Position numbers and translations under genes: made by a program. A DNA stretch of 64,000 nt from Gnetum montanum (lineage: Eukaryota; Streptophyta; Gnetopsida; Gnetales; Gnetaceae), in NCBI GenBank assembly GCA_015680685.1, contig MNCI01005823.1, positions 68,623 to 132,622 of the forward strand, in the 5' to 3' direction. Below are positions 1 through 12,330 of the stretch, piece after piece (position 1 is the first letter of the stretch; each line of letters begins with the position of its first letter). The notes under the pieces are model-generated. The model did no database searches and was not told the origin of the DNA. It worked only from the letters and a program-made list of their open reading frames with translations.

Positions 1-1629
1 CTCAAATTTAGGCCTCGACTATGGAGGTGCTTCAGGGGTGAAAGGAGCTTCTTGATTGGCGCCGTTTGAGCTAGTTTTCGGCTCAGCTAGCTCCATAGAT
101 GTTTTCTTGTTGTTGTTGTTTTTCTTCTTGGCCCCCTCGACAACCACCGCTACTGTCGTTGTAGTAGCTTTGCCTTTTTCCTTGTCCTTACTGTGGGCAT
201 TTTTGTAGACCACGTACACCAGATCTTTGCTAGCCTCCACCACATCTTGGATGCTCTTAGTTTGAGCAAAGGCTTGGCTGAGGGAGTGAGGAGAGAGGTA
301 GTACAAATTTAACTTAATGAAGTCGTTAACTACCCCCTTGAAAATGGTTAACAAATGAGCCTCCACGATGGATTCGCGAATTTCATTTAAGGTTGCACTC
401 CAACACTGTATAAAATTTTGGATCGGCTCAAGTGAATCTTGTTTGACTCCCATAAGCTATTCTAACATGACTTCAGGTTTTAGGTTGTATTTAAAACGTG
501 TCACAAATTGAGTCAATAGCTCTTCCAAGGTGGAAATGGAAGAGCGTGGAAGTGCCCGATACTAGTCTAAGGCTTTACCCATTAGGAACATGGCAAAGAC
601 ATGGATTATAGTGTGAGGCCATTGTTGCAGTAGCAATGACTCTGACCTGAAAGTAACTAAGTGAGCATTGGGATCACCTTCCCCATTGTATTTTGTAAAA
701 TGAGGAAGTGGCATCCCAAGCGGTAACGACAAAATGGGCACTACCGGATTAATAGGATCATCATAGTAAAAATCCATGACTTGTACTATGTCAGAACTAG
801 CAGCCTTGAGGCATTTAACTTCCTTTGTAAGAGTCTGAATAAGCTAGAAGGCTTGATCCAGACCCATGGATGGAGAGTTTGTTTGTAGAATGGTGGGAGG
901 AGCCACACTAGGTGGTGGAATAGGGATGGCCATCGTCAGCTGTACCATTGGATAAGATGTTTGTATGGCCAGGGGCACAAATGACAATCTTGTAACAGGG
1001 TTTAGCACCCGTGGAGCCTAGCTTTGATTAAGGTGAGGATGGGACATCTGCGTATGATGCACCATGAGAGGCATGTTTGGAACCCACCATGCTGTAGTGG
1101 CGGGCCCTGTCATGTGATTCAAGATGAAGGTAGATGTTGTAGGTAATTACGACGTAGGTATCGCATGTACATGCAATGACATGGGCACAGGTGCACGATG
1201 AGATGGATTAGGTAATTGCACCTGCTAAGGAATGATTTGTGATGGACCATGGCCCGAAAAGATAGTCAGAGAGAGAAAATGCATGTGCGGTGAGTGCAGG
1301 ACTCGATTAGTATTAGATAATGTCAAGGGCATGGTAACCATGAACAAAGCATTTACATAGGACGTCATGGACGGAGGGGCCATGGCGAAATCAGCATGAT
1401 TGCCTCCTTCAGATTGGGAGTCTAGATCGTCTTACCCATCATGAAGCATTTCATCACAAAACAACTCCTCTGGTTGTTCTGGTGATGTCTTAGCCATCAG
1501 CATTTGATCTAGGATCCACTTTTGTTGATCTTTTAGGGGTACAATGGTTTTTTGTGAAGGAATAAATTCCTTCCCGTTGTAGTACATGAACTCATATTCT
1601 TGTTTTTCTTCGAGTTCTTGTGGATACAT
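1..1629 (-). pseudogene. gag: gag of TatA, broken by stop codons, continues off the left edge
   Basis: Capsid-type Gag protein that would form the retrotransposon particle in the cytoplasm. One reading frame can be followed from a Met at 1,629 to the window edge: the open stretches at 1,432-1,629, 562-777 and 19-453 share it, separated by nonsense codons. The middle stretch has FTKYNGEGDPNAHLVTF, typical of retrotransposon Gag cores. The last has FIQCWSATLNEI followed by a Lys/Asn-rich tail. TatB gag has matching FTKYNGKGDPNTYLVTF and FAQTKSIQDVAKASKDL. After the TAG at 19-21 the frame continues with SRPKFE, which matches RPNFE in the other copies, so Gag extends beyond the window. No translation is expected from this copy. 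Confidence 0.85.
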
Positions 1630-2062
1630 AGGAAATTGTAGTGTTCCCTGTGTTTAGCGTGTCCCTCAGGCTCTTTGTTTTAAAGCCTGAGGGAATGGCA
1701 TAGTTGCACCATACTAGTTGGTGGCTCGACCAAAGGAGGTGTAACTTGCATGGTCCAAGGATTCTTGAGGTTGGCAGTGTCAACAACAGTGGTTGATGTA
1801 GCCATTCTTTACGTGTTTCGAAAGTAACGACGACAAAGACAAAGGTTGCAAGGGAAAAAGACAAACTAAGGTAATAATTGGGGCTTTCTATCTTATAGGA
1901 TTCCAAGGGAATCGTCGGAGTGACTGATCTGCACCGCACAATCTAGTAAACAACCATGGAGGTATTACATTTACGTCGATCGACAATGGGTACAGAAAGC
2001 TTACAAGACTACCCGTAAAATGCGGATCGACTATGAAGGCCCTCCTTCTAGTGCCAGAAAAC
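1630..2062 (-). other. TatA untranslated leader with primer-binding region
   Basis: Region between the LTR and the first Gag Met. On the minus strand the bases directly after the LTR end (2,062 down to about 2,044) read TTTTCTGGCACTAGAAGG, the expected place for the tRNA primer-binding site. TGGC two to six bases inside is typical of plant gypsy elements, but I cannot name the tRNA. The rest holds no credible protein; the 115-codon ORF here on the same strand is out of frame with Gag and unlike the other copies. Confidence 0.55.
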
Positions 2063-3536
2063 TGTAACGATGGAAAATGTCAGTTGCTGGAAACATCGAA
2101 CGAGAGTCCGTGTACACAATTCTAACCCTGGATCCATGCAAGGGCTGTGCTGGAGAGGATGAATCCAAGGTGCCCTGAATGGTCTTGTCGATCAGACAAG
2201 GACTTATTTGATTAGTACGACCTTTGTAATAATTGGATGACAAAAGGACAATCCCAATGAGGACATATAATGTCATTAATCTCGAAAGTAATTAAAAGTA
2301 ATGTAAATGATTTAAAGCAATTGCAAAACCTGTATAAATAGGATGCAAGAAATTGAATTTATAGAGAGTGCAGTCCCAAGATCTGGGATTTAACTTATGA
2401 ACAAAATATGTTGGATACAATGATTATAGGTGGACTTCGGTTTGGACGAAGCACATGCTAGCAGCAGGAAAGTTATTCAAAGATGAAACAAGCAAAGGTC
2501 AATCTACCTTGTTCTAGCCAATCTAGGCCCAAGGAAGTCAGACTCAAGGTAGAATATTTGTTCACTGGCTATTTTTTATCAAGGGTTCTTTCCAATCACC
2601 TTTGATGTTCTCACGATTGCTAATCCTCCTTTGCTCTCTTGCCAATCTTGAAAGAAAATTTTTGTCAACCCTTTGATCTTTGTTAACTGGAGCATTTATA
2701 AGGTTAGGGTTAGGAGAAAAATGTGGTTTAAATGATGTGTGTCCTGAACTTATAAGATGTCGTTGAATCTATGTATTTTTTCTTGAAGCTTACAATGCCA
2801 CGTTGCATTACGCTTTGAAGCGTAACACATTGTAAAAAACTCTTGTTGGAGCTTTGGCGACCAACTGTTCTTTGATTATGCTGCGATACGCTAGAGAGCG
2901 CATCGTGACATATGAACTACTAATTCTTGTATTGTGCTATCTCTGTCATCTTTTGCATTATGATGCATCATGCTAGTTCATGCTGCATAGCGTAATTTAG
3001 CATAAAATAGTAAACTTGCAAAAAATTGAAGTGTTGTCACCGTGCTTCCTTTGATTCTGATCAATCCTTCCAGGGTTTATTACGCTACACTTCGTAATGT
3101 AGCGTAATAGGCCCCTTAATTGAAAAACTTACTAAAATGTGCGACATGCTGCAGATTGTTGCTTAAGCCTTGAGATTTTACTGGGTCATCGAAGTCTCGA
3201 ATTTTTACCACCTCTATCTTTGTGATGGATTGCATTATGGCATTAGACTACGTTTTGCGACCTTACGCTGTGTTGCATAATGCAGCGTAATATGCCAAAA
3301 GTTAAGATTATCGAAACATAGAAAACTTGCAAAGTTTGAAGGCTTTCCGTCAGGCATTCCTTGTCTTGTTTTGTCTTCTAAAGTTTATTTGTGTTGTGCC
3401 ACACAGTGTGGCAAGTCAAACCCTTAATCCAAAAAAAAAAAAAAAAACTTGTTGAGCTACACCTTGTCACAAATCTTTGCCTGAGTCGCCAGATTTTGCT
3501 GAACCATTGAGGCCTTGAAATTTTCACGGTGTTTCA
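2063..3536 (-). repeat. TatA 5' LTR
   Basis: About 1,474 bp; on the minus strand it begins TGAAACACCG and ends TTACA. The inner end (2,063-2,220) matches the TatD LTR at 50,098-50,240 almost base for base, including a shared GTCTTGTCGATCAGACA. A TATAAATG box on the minus strand lies at 2,693-2,700. The outer half (about 2,800-3,420) contains at least five short dyads of the type TTACGC..GCGTAA, for example at 2,809-2,830, 3,078-3,110 and 3,262-3,290. An A15-17 tract lies near 3,430. Confidence 0.87.
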
Positions 3537-6500
3537 TGTCCCACAGTTGGTTTGGAGGGTTTTTTTGATAAAAACTTAGTCTTGAGGGTTCTTTTGATGA
3601 GAGGTTGGGCTTGAGGGTCTATTTCAACAACACTTGGTCTTAAGGCCCCATTTGACCAACTCTTTTTCTTGAGGGTATATTGGGCCAGCCATTGGTGAAA
3701 AGGATATATTTTTTGAATGATTGGTTTGTAGCATTCATTTGTCAAATGGTTGGTCTCAAGGGTCTATTAGACCAACACTTAGTCCTGAGGGTTTGTTGGT
3801 CTAACACTTTTGCCTATAGTTGGTCCTAAGGGTCCATCTAGACAAGACTTGGTCCCAAGGATCTATCTGGCCAATCCTTTATCTAGAGGATTTGTTCTAC
3901 CAACACTTGGTCCCAAGGATTCATTTCATCAATGCCTGGTTTGAAGGGTCCATTTGGCCAACACTTGGTTCCCAAGGTTTTTTTGATAAATTGTTGGTCC
4001 CGAGGATCCATTTGGCCAACACATTATCTTAAGGGTTATTTGGCCAACCCTTTGTCTCAAGGGTTCATTAGGAAAACCCTTGGTTCCAAGGGTCCATTTT
4101 TTGAATGGTTGGTCTTGAGGATCCATTAGGCCAACACTTGGTCTTAAGGATTTTTTGGGTGAACACTTGGTCCTAAGGTTTCATTTTGCCTAAAATTGGT
4201 CCCAAGAGTCCCTCTAGGAAAAAATTGATCCTAAGGATTTGTTTGGCCAACACTACATTTTGAGGGTTCATTTGGCCAACCCTTGGTCCTAAGAGTCCTT
4301 TTGGCCAACCCTTGGTCCTAAGGATCCATTTGGCCAACACTACATCTTGAGGGTCCATTTTGCAAACACATAGTCCTAAGCGTCTATTTGGCCAACATTT
4401 GGTCCCAAGCATCCATTTTCGCAACCCTAGGTCCAAAGAGTCTATTGGCCAACACTTGGTTTAGAGGGTTCATTAGGCCAACACTTGGTCCTAAGGATTC
4501 ATTTGATGAACATTTGGTCCTAAGAATCCATTTGGCCAACACTTGGTTTTGAAGGTCCATTTTGGCAACAATTGGTCTTAAGGGTTTGTTGGACACTCCA
4601 TTGGTCTCGATGATCTATTGGGTCAAACCTTGGTCCTAAGGATCCATTTTTCAAACACTTGGTCCCAATGGTCAATTTTTCCTATAGTTTGTCCCAAAGG
4701 TCTTGAGGGTTTATTTGATAAACACTTGGTCATGAGGGTCTATTTGGCAAGTGGTTGGTCCTGAGGGTCCATTTGCACAACACTTCATCATGAGGGTTCA
4801 TTTGGACAACACTTTTTCTCAAGGATCTGTTGGGCCAACCCTTGATCCCAAGGATACATTTGTAGAACATTTGGTCTCAACGGTCCATTTGTCAAACTGT
4901 TTATCCCAAGATTCCATTAGGCCAACAATTAGTCATGAGGATCCATTTTTCCTATAGTTGGTCAAAAATCCACATGGACAAGACCTAGTCTTGAGGATCC
5001 ATTTGGCCAACCCTTAGTCCTAGGGGTCCTTTTGGTCAACACTTTGTCCTGAGGATCTATTTGGCCAACACTTGGTCTTGAGGGTCCTTCTACTGAGTAG
5101 TTGGTCTCAAGGGTCTATTTGAACAACACTTTGATCCCTAGGATCCATTTGGACAACACTTGGTCTTGAGGGCCTATTTAGTAAATAGTAGGCCCTAAAG
5201 GTATGTTTAGCCAACACTTGGTCCTGAGGGTCTGTTTGATGAATGATTGGTCTTAATGGTCTATTTGTCCAACCCTTGGTCTCGAGGGTCTATTGGGTCA
5301 AACCTTAGTCCCATGGATCTGTTGCGTAAACTCTTGGTCTTGAGGGTTCATTTTGCCTACGGTTGGTCTTGAGGGTATGTCTAGCCAATAGTTGGTCTTG
5401 AGGGTCCATTTGGTAAGTAGTTGGTCCCTAGGGTCCATTTGGCCAACACTTTGTTTTAAGGATTTGTTTGGTAAGAAATTTATCCTAAGAGTTCATCCAA
5501 CACTTAGTCTCAAGGGTTCATTTGACCTACAAATAGTCCAAAGGGTTTGTTTGGCCAACACTTGTTCTTGAGGATCTATTTGGTCAATCCTTAGTTCCAA
5601 GGGTCCTTTTGATCAACACTTACTTCTAAGGGTAAGTGGGGCTAATCCTTGGTCCTGAGTACTCGTTGGATAAAAATTTGGTCCCAAGGAACCATTTGGA
5701 AAATGGTTGTTCCTAAGGTTCTATTTGGCCAACACTTAGTCTCAAGTGTCTGTTGGGCCAACCCTTGGTCTTGAGGATTTGTTTTACCTACAATTGGTCT
5801 TGAGGATCTATCTTGTCAAAAATTGGCCCTAAGGGTTCGTTAGACCAACCCTTGGTGCTAAGGGTTCATTTGGTCAACACTTGGTCTTGAGGGTTTATTT
5901 GGTAAATGGTTGGTTGTGAAGGTCTATTTGCCCAACACTTTTTCCTAATAGTCCATTGGGCACTCCATTACTCCTGAGGGTCTATTCAGTCAAACCTTGG
6001 TCCTAAGGGTTTATTAGGCCAACACTTCATCCTAAGGGTTTTATTTTCCTACCATTGGTCTCAAGTATCCATCTATAATAGTTGGATCTAAGGGTCTAGT
6101 GGGAAAGCGGTTGGTCTTGAGTTCATGTGCCCTACAGTTGGTCTCGAGGGTCCATTTGATAAACACTTGGTCTTGATGGTCTATTTGGTGAGTGGTTGGT
6201 CCCAAGGGTCCATTTTTATAGCACTTCATCTCAAGGGTTCATTTTTCCAACCCTCTTTCTTGAGGGTCCCTCTAGCCAACACTCAATCTTGAGGATCCAT
6301 TTGATGAACGGTTAGTTCTAAGGGTTCGTTTGGCCAACCCTTGGTCCTAAGGCACCATTGGATCAACCCTTTATCTCAATGATCCATTGGGCCAAACATT
6401 GGTCTTGTGGGTTCGTTGGGTCAACACTTAGTCTTGAGGGTCTATTTTGACTACCATTGGTCCCAAGGATACATCTAGCCAATAGTTGGCCCTAAGGGTA

Positions 6501-9500
6501 TGTTTGGTGAGTGATTGTTCTCAAGGGTCCATTTAGTCAACACTTGGATTAGAGTGTCCTTTGGTGAGTTGGTGGTCCCGAGGGTCCATTTGGCCAAAAC
6601 TTGGTCCTGAGAGTCAATTTGGCCTATAGTTGTTCCCAAGGGTCTATTTGGCCAACACTTGTTCCCAAGGATCTATTTGGCAAACCCTTGGTCCCAAGGG
6701 TCCTTTTAACCAACCCTTTCTCCCAAGGGTAAGTGGGGCCAATCCTTGGTTCCAAGTGTTTGTTGGGTCAAACCTTGGTCCTGAGGAACCATTTGGCAAA
6801 TAGTTGGTTCCAAGGGTCTATTTGGCCAACACTTAGTCTTGAGGGTCCATTGGGCCAACCCTTGGTCTTGAAGGTCTCTTTTACCTATAGTTTGTCTAAA
6901 GGATCTATCTTGTCAATAGTTGGTCCTGAGGGTCCATTAGGCCAACCCTTGGTCGTAGTTGTTCATTTGGCCAACAAATGATCCTAAGGGTTTGTTTGGT
7001 GAATAGTTGGTCTCAAGGGTCTATTTGGCCAACACTTCATCCTGACAACCTACTTGGTGAATGGTTGCTCCTAATGATCTATTTGGCCAACACTTGGTAC
7101 CAAGGGTCTATTTGGTGCATGGTTCATCCTAAGAGTCTATTTGGACAATCCTTAGTTCCAAGAATTCATTGGGGTAACCCTTGGTCTTGAGGATCCATTG
7201 GGCCAAACCTTGGTCTTGAGGATCTATTAGGCCAATACTTGGTCCTAAGGGTCTATTTTCCCTATAGCTGGTCCTAAGGGTCTATTTGACCAATAGTTGA
7301 TCCCAAGGGTCTATTTGGTAAGTGGTTGGTCTTGAGGGTTTGTTTGGACAACACTTGATCTTGAGGGTATGTTTGGCAAGCAATTTTTCCCAAGGATCCA
7401 TTTAACCAACACTTGCTTCCAATGGTCCATTTAATTAATCCTTTATCTTGAGCATCTATTGGGTTAACCCTTGGTCTTAAGATTCCATTTGCCAAATGGT
7501 TGGTCCTTAGGGTCTATTAGGCCAACACTTGGTCCCAAGGATCCATTGGGCCAACACTTGATCCCAAGGATCTATTAGGCTAACACTTGGTCCCGAGGGT
7601 CCATTTTGCCTATAGTTCATCATGAGGGTTCATTTAGCCAACTATTGGTACCAAGGATTTTTTTGGCCAACACTTGGTTCAGAGGGTCTATTAGGTAAAA
7701 CCTTAGTCTCAAGGGTCCATTAGGCCAACACTTGATCCTCAAGTTCAATTTTTCCACAATTTGTCTTAAGGGTTCATTTGGCCAACCCTTTATCTTGAGG
7801 TTCTGTTGGGCCAATCCTTGGTCCCAAGGGTCTGTTAGGCCAATGCTTGGTCCTAAGGATTTGTTGGGCCAACCCTTGGTCCCAAGAGTCCATTTTCCAA
7901 ATGGTTGGTCTCAAAGGTCTATTAGAACAACACTTGGTCCTGAGGGTCTATTGGAACAATAGTTGGTCTTGAAGGTTCATTTTTCCTATATTTGGTCTTG
8001 AGGGTCCATCTTGCCACAACTAGTTCCTAGGGTTCATTTGGCCAGTACTTGGTCCTAAAGGTCTGTTTGGCCAAGCCTTATTCTCAAGGGTTTGTTTGTC
8101 CAACCCTTTATCTTGGGTGTCTGTTGAGCCAATCCTTGGTCCCAAGGGTCCGTTTGTTGAACAGTTTGTCCCAAGGGTCTATTAGGCCAATGCTTGGTCC
8201 TAAGGATTTGTTGGGCTAACCCTTGGTCCCAGGAGTCCATTTTCCAAATGGTTGATCCCAAAGGTCTATTAGAACACCACTTGGTCCTAAGGGTCTATTG
8301 AAACAATATTTGGTCTTGAAGGTTCATTTTGCCTATAGTTTTTCTTGAGGGTCCATTTAGCCACAACTAGTTCCCAAGGTTCATTTGGCTAGTACTTGGT
8401 CCTGAGGGTCTGTTTGACCAACCCTTATTCTCGAGGGTCTGTTTGGCAAACCCTTAGTCTTGAGGGTCTATTTGGAAAACCCTTGGTCCTAAGGGTCTAT
8501 TTGGCCAACACTTGGTCCCCAAGGTCCATTTGGCTAAAACTTTATCCCAAGGGTTTGTTTGGCCAACCCTTGATTCAAAGGGTTTATTGGGTACTCCATT
8601 GGTTCTGAGGGTCTATTGGGTCAAACCTTGGTCCTAAGGGTTTGTTGGGCTAACACTAGGTCCAAAGGATCCATTTTTCTTATAGTTGATCTTGAGTGTC
8701 TATCTAGCCAATAGTTAGTCTCAAGGATCCCATCGGTAAGTGGTTCATTCTGAGGGTCTATTTGGCCTATAGTTTCTCCCAAGGATCTATTTCACAAATA
8801 CTTCATCCTAAGGATCTCTTTGGCAAGTAGTTGCTCCTAAGGATCCATTTTTATAACACTTGGACTTGAGGGTCAATTTGGCCAATCCTTTGTCCTAAGG
8901 GTTTTTTGGGCCAACCCTTGGTCTCAAGGGTATGTTTGGCAAACAATTGGTCCTGATGGTCCATTTGTCCAATAGTTGGTCCCAATGGTCTACTAGGCCA
9001 AATATTGGTCCCAATGATCTATCTAGCCAAAACTTGGTTCTAAGGATCTTTTTCACCAACACTTCATACTGAGAGTTCATTTGGCCAACCTTTAGTCCCT
9101 AGCATCTATTTGGCCAACACTTGGTCCAAAGGATTCCTTTGGGCAATCCTTGGTCCCAAGGATCCATAGGACACTCTCTTGGTCCCAAGGGTCCATTGGG
9201 CCAAACCTTGGTCTCAAGGGTCCATTGGGCCAACACTTTTTCTTAAGGATCCATTTTTCCTAAAAGTTGTCTTGAGGGTCCATCTACCCAACAAATGGTC
9301 TCAAGGATCTAGTTGGCCAACCCTTGGTCTTGAGGGTCGATTTGTTCTATAGTTCTTATTGAGGGTCTGTTTGGCCAACACTTGGTCTTGAGGGTCTATT
9401 TGGCCAACACCTGGTCTTGAGGGTCTAGTTGGCAAACCCTTGGCCTTGAGGGTCCATTTGTTCTACAGTTATTATTGAGGATCTGTTTGACCAACACTTG

Positions 9501-12330
9501 GTCTTGAGGGTCTGTTTGGCCAACACTTGGTCTTGAGGGTCTATTTTGCCAAGCCTTGGTTCTAAGGGTCCATTTGGACAACCCATGGTCCCAAGGATCC
9601 ATTTGGCCAAACCTTGGTCCTAAGGGTCCATATGGGAAATGGTTGGTCTTGAGGGTCTATTTGGCCAACACTTCATTCCAAAGATTAGTTGGGACAAACC
9701 TTGGTCCTAAGGGTTCGTTTCATGAACCCTCGATCCCAAAGGGCCATTGGGCCAAACCTTAGTCCTGAGGGTCTGTTGGGCAAAGACATCATCCCAAGGA
9801 TCTATTTTTCCTACATTTAGTTCTGAGGATCTATCTCACCAATACTTGATCTTGAGGGTCTGTTTAGCCTATGGTTGGTCCCAAGGGTCTATTTGGTGAA
9901 CACTTGGTCCCAAGCATTCATTTGACCAACCCTTGATCCCGATGGTTCATTTTTTCAATTGTTCATCTTGAGGATCTATTTTGCCAAGACTTGGTCCCAA
10001 GGGTCTACTTGGGGAATGATTGGTTCTAAGGGTCTATTTGGCAAACACTTGGTCACAAGGATCTATTGGGCCAAACCCTTGTCTGGATGATATGATTGGA
10101 TAACCTTTGATCCCAAGGATCCAGTGGACACTCCCTTGATCCAAAGGGTCTATTGGGAAAAACCTTTATCTCAAGGATCCATTGGATCAACACTTGATCT
10201 TGAGGGTCAATTTTGCCTATAATTTATCCCAAGGATCCATCTAGCCAATAGTTGGTACTAAGGATCCATTTTGCCTATAGTTGGTCTTGAGGATCCATTT
10301 AACCAACACTTGGTCTTGAGGGTCCATTTGGTGAGTGGTTGGTCCCAAAGGTTTGTTTGGCCAACCCTTGGTATCTAAGATCCATTAGGCCAACCCTTTG
10401 TCCTAAGGGTCCATTGCGCCATCCCTTGGTCCCAAGGGTCTATTTGTTGAAGGGCTGGTGTTGAGGCTCTGTTAGGCCAACACTTGATCCCAAAGGTCTA
10501 TTAGACCAATAGTTAGTCCTAAGGGTCTATTTTGCCTATAGTTGGTCCTGAGAGTTCATTTGGCCAACAGTTTGTCCCAAGGGTTCATTTTGCCAACACA
10601 TGGTTGCAAGGATCCATTTCATCAACCCTTGGTCCTGAGGGTCTATTTGGCCAACCATTGGTCCCAAGGGTTCATTTGGCCAACACTTGGTCTTGAGGGT
10701 CCATTTGGCTAATACTTAATTCCAAGGGTCTATTTGGCTAACCCTTGGTCTTGAGGATCCCTTTGGCACTTCCTTGGTCTCAAGGATCCATTAGGCCAAC
10801 ACTTGGTCGTAAGGGCTCATTTTGCCTATAATTGGTCCCAAGGATCCATCTCACCAATAGTTGGTCCAGAGGGTCTAGTTGGAAAGTGGTTGCTCCCAAG
10901 GGTCCATTTGGCCAACACTTCTTCCTTAGGCTCAGTTTAACAAGTGCTTGTTTAGGAGGGTTCATTTGGCCAACAATTGGTTCCAAGGGTTCGTATGGCC
11001 AATCCAATGTCTAGAGGGCCTATTTGCCAAACAGTTGATCTAGAGGATTCATTAGGCCAATAGTTGGTCTCAAGGGTCTATGTAGCTAACACCTGGTCTT
11101 GAGGATCTATTTGGCCAACCCTTGGCTCCAAGGGTCCATTTCGCAAACCCTTGGTCATAAGGTTTTATTTGATCAACACTTTATCTCAAGGGTTTGTTTG
11201 GCCAACACTTAGTCATAAGGATCAGTTTGTCCAACACTTTGTCTCAAGGGTTCATCTAGAAAACACTTGGTTTCAAGGATCCATTTGGCACACCCTTGGC
11301 CTTGAGGATCCATTGTGCCAAATCTTGTCCCAAGTATCCATTGGGCCAACACTTCTTCCTAAGGGTACCTTTTGCTTGTAGTAGGTCCCAAGGGTCCATC
11401 TAGCCAATAGTTGATCTTGAAGGTTTAGTTGGCAAACTCTTGGTTCCAAGGACTCATTTCACCTATAGTTGGTCCTTAGGATTTGTTTGGCTAATGCTTG
11501 ATCCCAAGGGTCCATTTGGCCAACCCTTGGCCTCGAGGGTCCGTTTGGCCAACCCTTGGTCTCGAGGATCCATTTGGTCTATAATCCATTTGGCCAACCC
11601 TTCTTCTTGAGGATCTATTTGGTCAATCCTTAGTCTTGAGGATATATTTAGCTAACACTTACTCTAGAGTGTATATTTGGAGAATGGTTGGTCTTGAGGG
11701 TCCATTGGGTCAAACCTTAGTCCTAAGGGTTCGTTGGACCAAGACTTTCTCTTGAGGGTCTATTTTTCTTATAGTTGGTCTAGAGGGTCCATTTAACCAA
11801 TAGTCGGTCCGCAGGATCTATTCCTCCAACCATTGGTCCCCAAGGGTCCATTTGTTCTACAACTGGTCCTAAGGATCCATTTGGCCAACAATTTTTCTTG
11901 AAGGATCCATTTGAAAAATGGCTAATTTCGAGGGTCTGTTTGGCCAACACTTGATCCCTAGGTTCCTTTTGTCCAATGCTTAGTCCTAAGGATCTGTGAG
12001 GCCAACCCTTGGTCCCAAGAATCCATCAGACCAACCCTTGGTCCCAAGGGTCTATCTCACCAACACTTGGTCCTAAGGGTTTAGCGGGCCAACCCTTGGT
12101 CTTGAGTGTCTATCTCACCAACACTTGGTCTTGAGGGTCTGTTTTGCAGACCCTTGGTCCTGATGGTCTGTTTAGCCAACTCTTGGTCTTAAGAGTCCAT
12201 TTTACCAACACTTGGGTCTCAAAGGTCTATTTGATGAATGGTTGGTCATGAGGATCTATTTGTCCAACACTTGGTCACAAGGATCTATTTGGCCAATGCT
12301 TAGTCCCAAGGTATTGTTGGGCAAACTATT
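3537..12330. repeat. Satellite array A: 29-bp tandem repeat, about 300 copies
   Basis: Head-to-tail repeats of a 29-bp unit. Its two halves read CATTTGGCCAACA and CTTGGTCYTRAGGGTC, with Y/R marking the CCCAAG and CTTGAG variants. The period is direct: GAGGGTCT starts at 9,361 and again at 9,390. Units vary by 10-25 percent; recurrent variants include TTTTTCCTATAGTTGG, AATGGTTGG and ACTCCCTTGG. Because 29 is not a multiple of three and CCCAAG-type units contain no stop in any frame, the array throws off many 60-100 codon ORFs on both strands, all with a 29-residue period. None is a gene. GGATCC occurs in many units. Confidence 0.97.
7841..8482. repeat. Local duplication of about 12 units inside array A
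   Basis: The stretch starting CAATGCTTGGTCCTAAGGAT at 7,841 recurs at 8,188. The shared variant order (CAATGCTTGG, TTCCAAATGG, AGAACA, GAAACAATA, CACAACTAG, AGTACTTGG) continues to about 8,135 and 8,482. The offset is 347 bp, that is 12 units less one base. It shows that the array grows by copying blocks of units. Confidence 0.85.

Larger units (their letters stand above)
1..3536 (-). mobile_element. TatA: 5' end of a Tat-type Ty3/gypsy retrotransposon
   Basis: Minus-strand element running off the left edge. In its own direction it reads LTR (3,536 to 2,063), primer-binding region, short leader, then gag. Gag and LTR are clearly related to those of TatB and TatD further right. Protease and pol lie outside the window. 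The LTR outer edge abuts the 29-bp satellite, so the element either inserted into that satellite or was joined to it later. The target-site duplication cannot be checked because the other end is missing. Confidence 0.88.

Noticed and set aside
3537-12330. CRISPR-like array because of the regular about 29-bp spacing
   Set aside because: There are no unique spacers between repeats; units are directly contiguous and the context is a plant genome.
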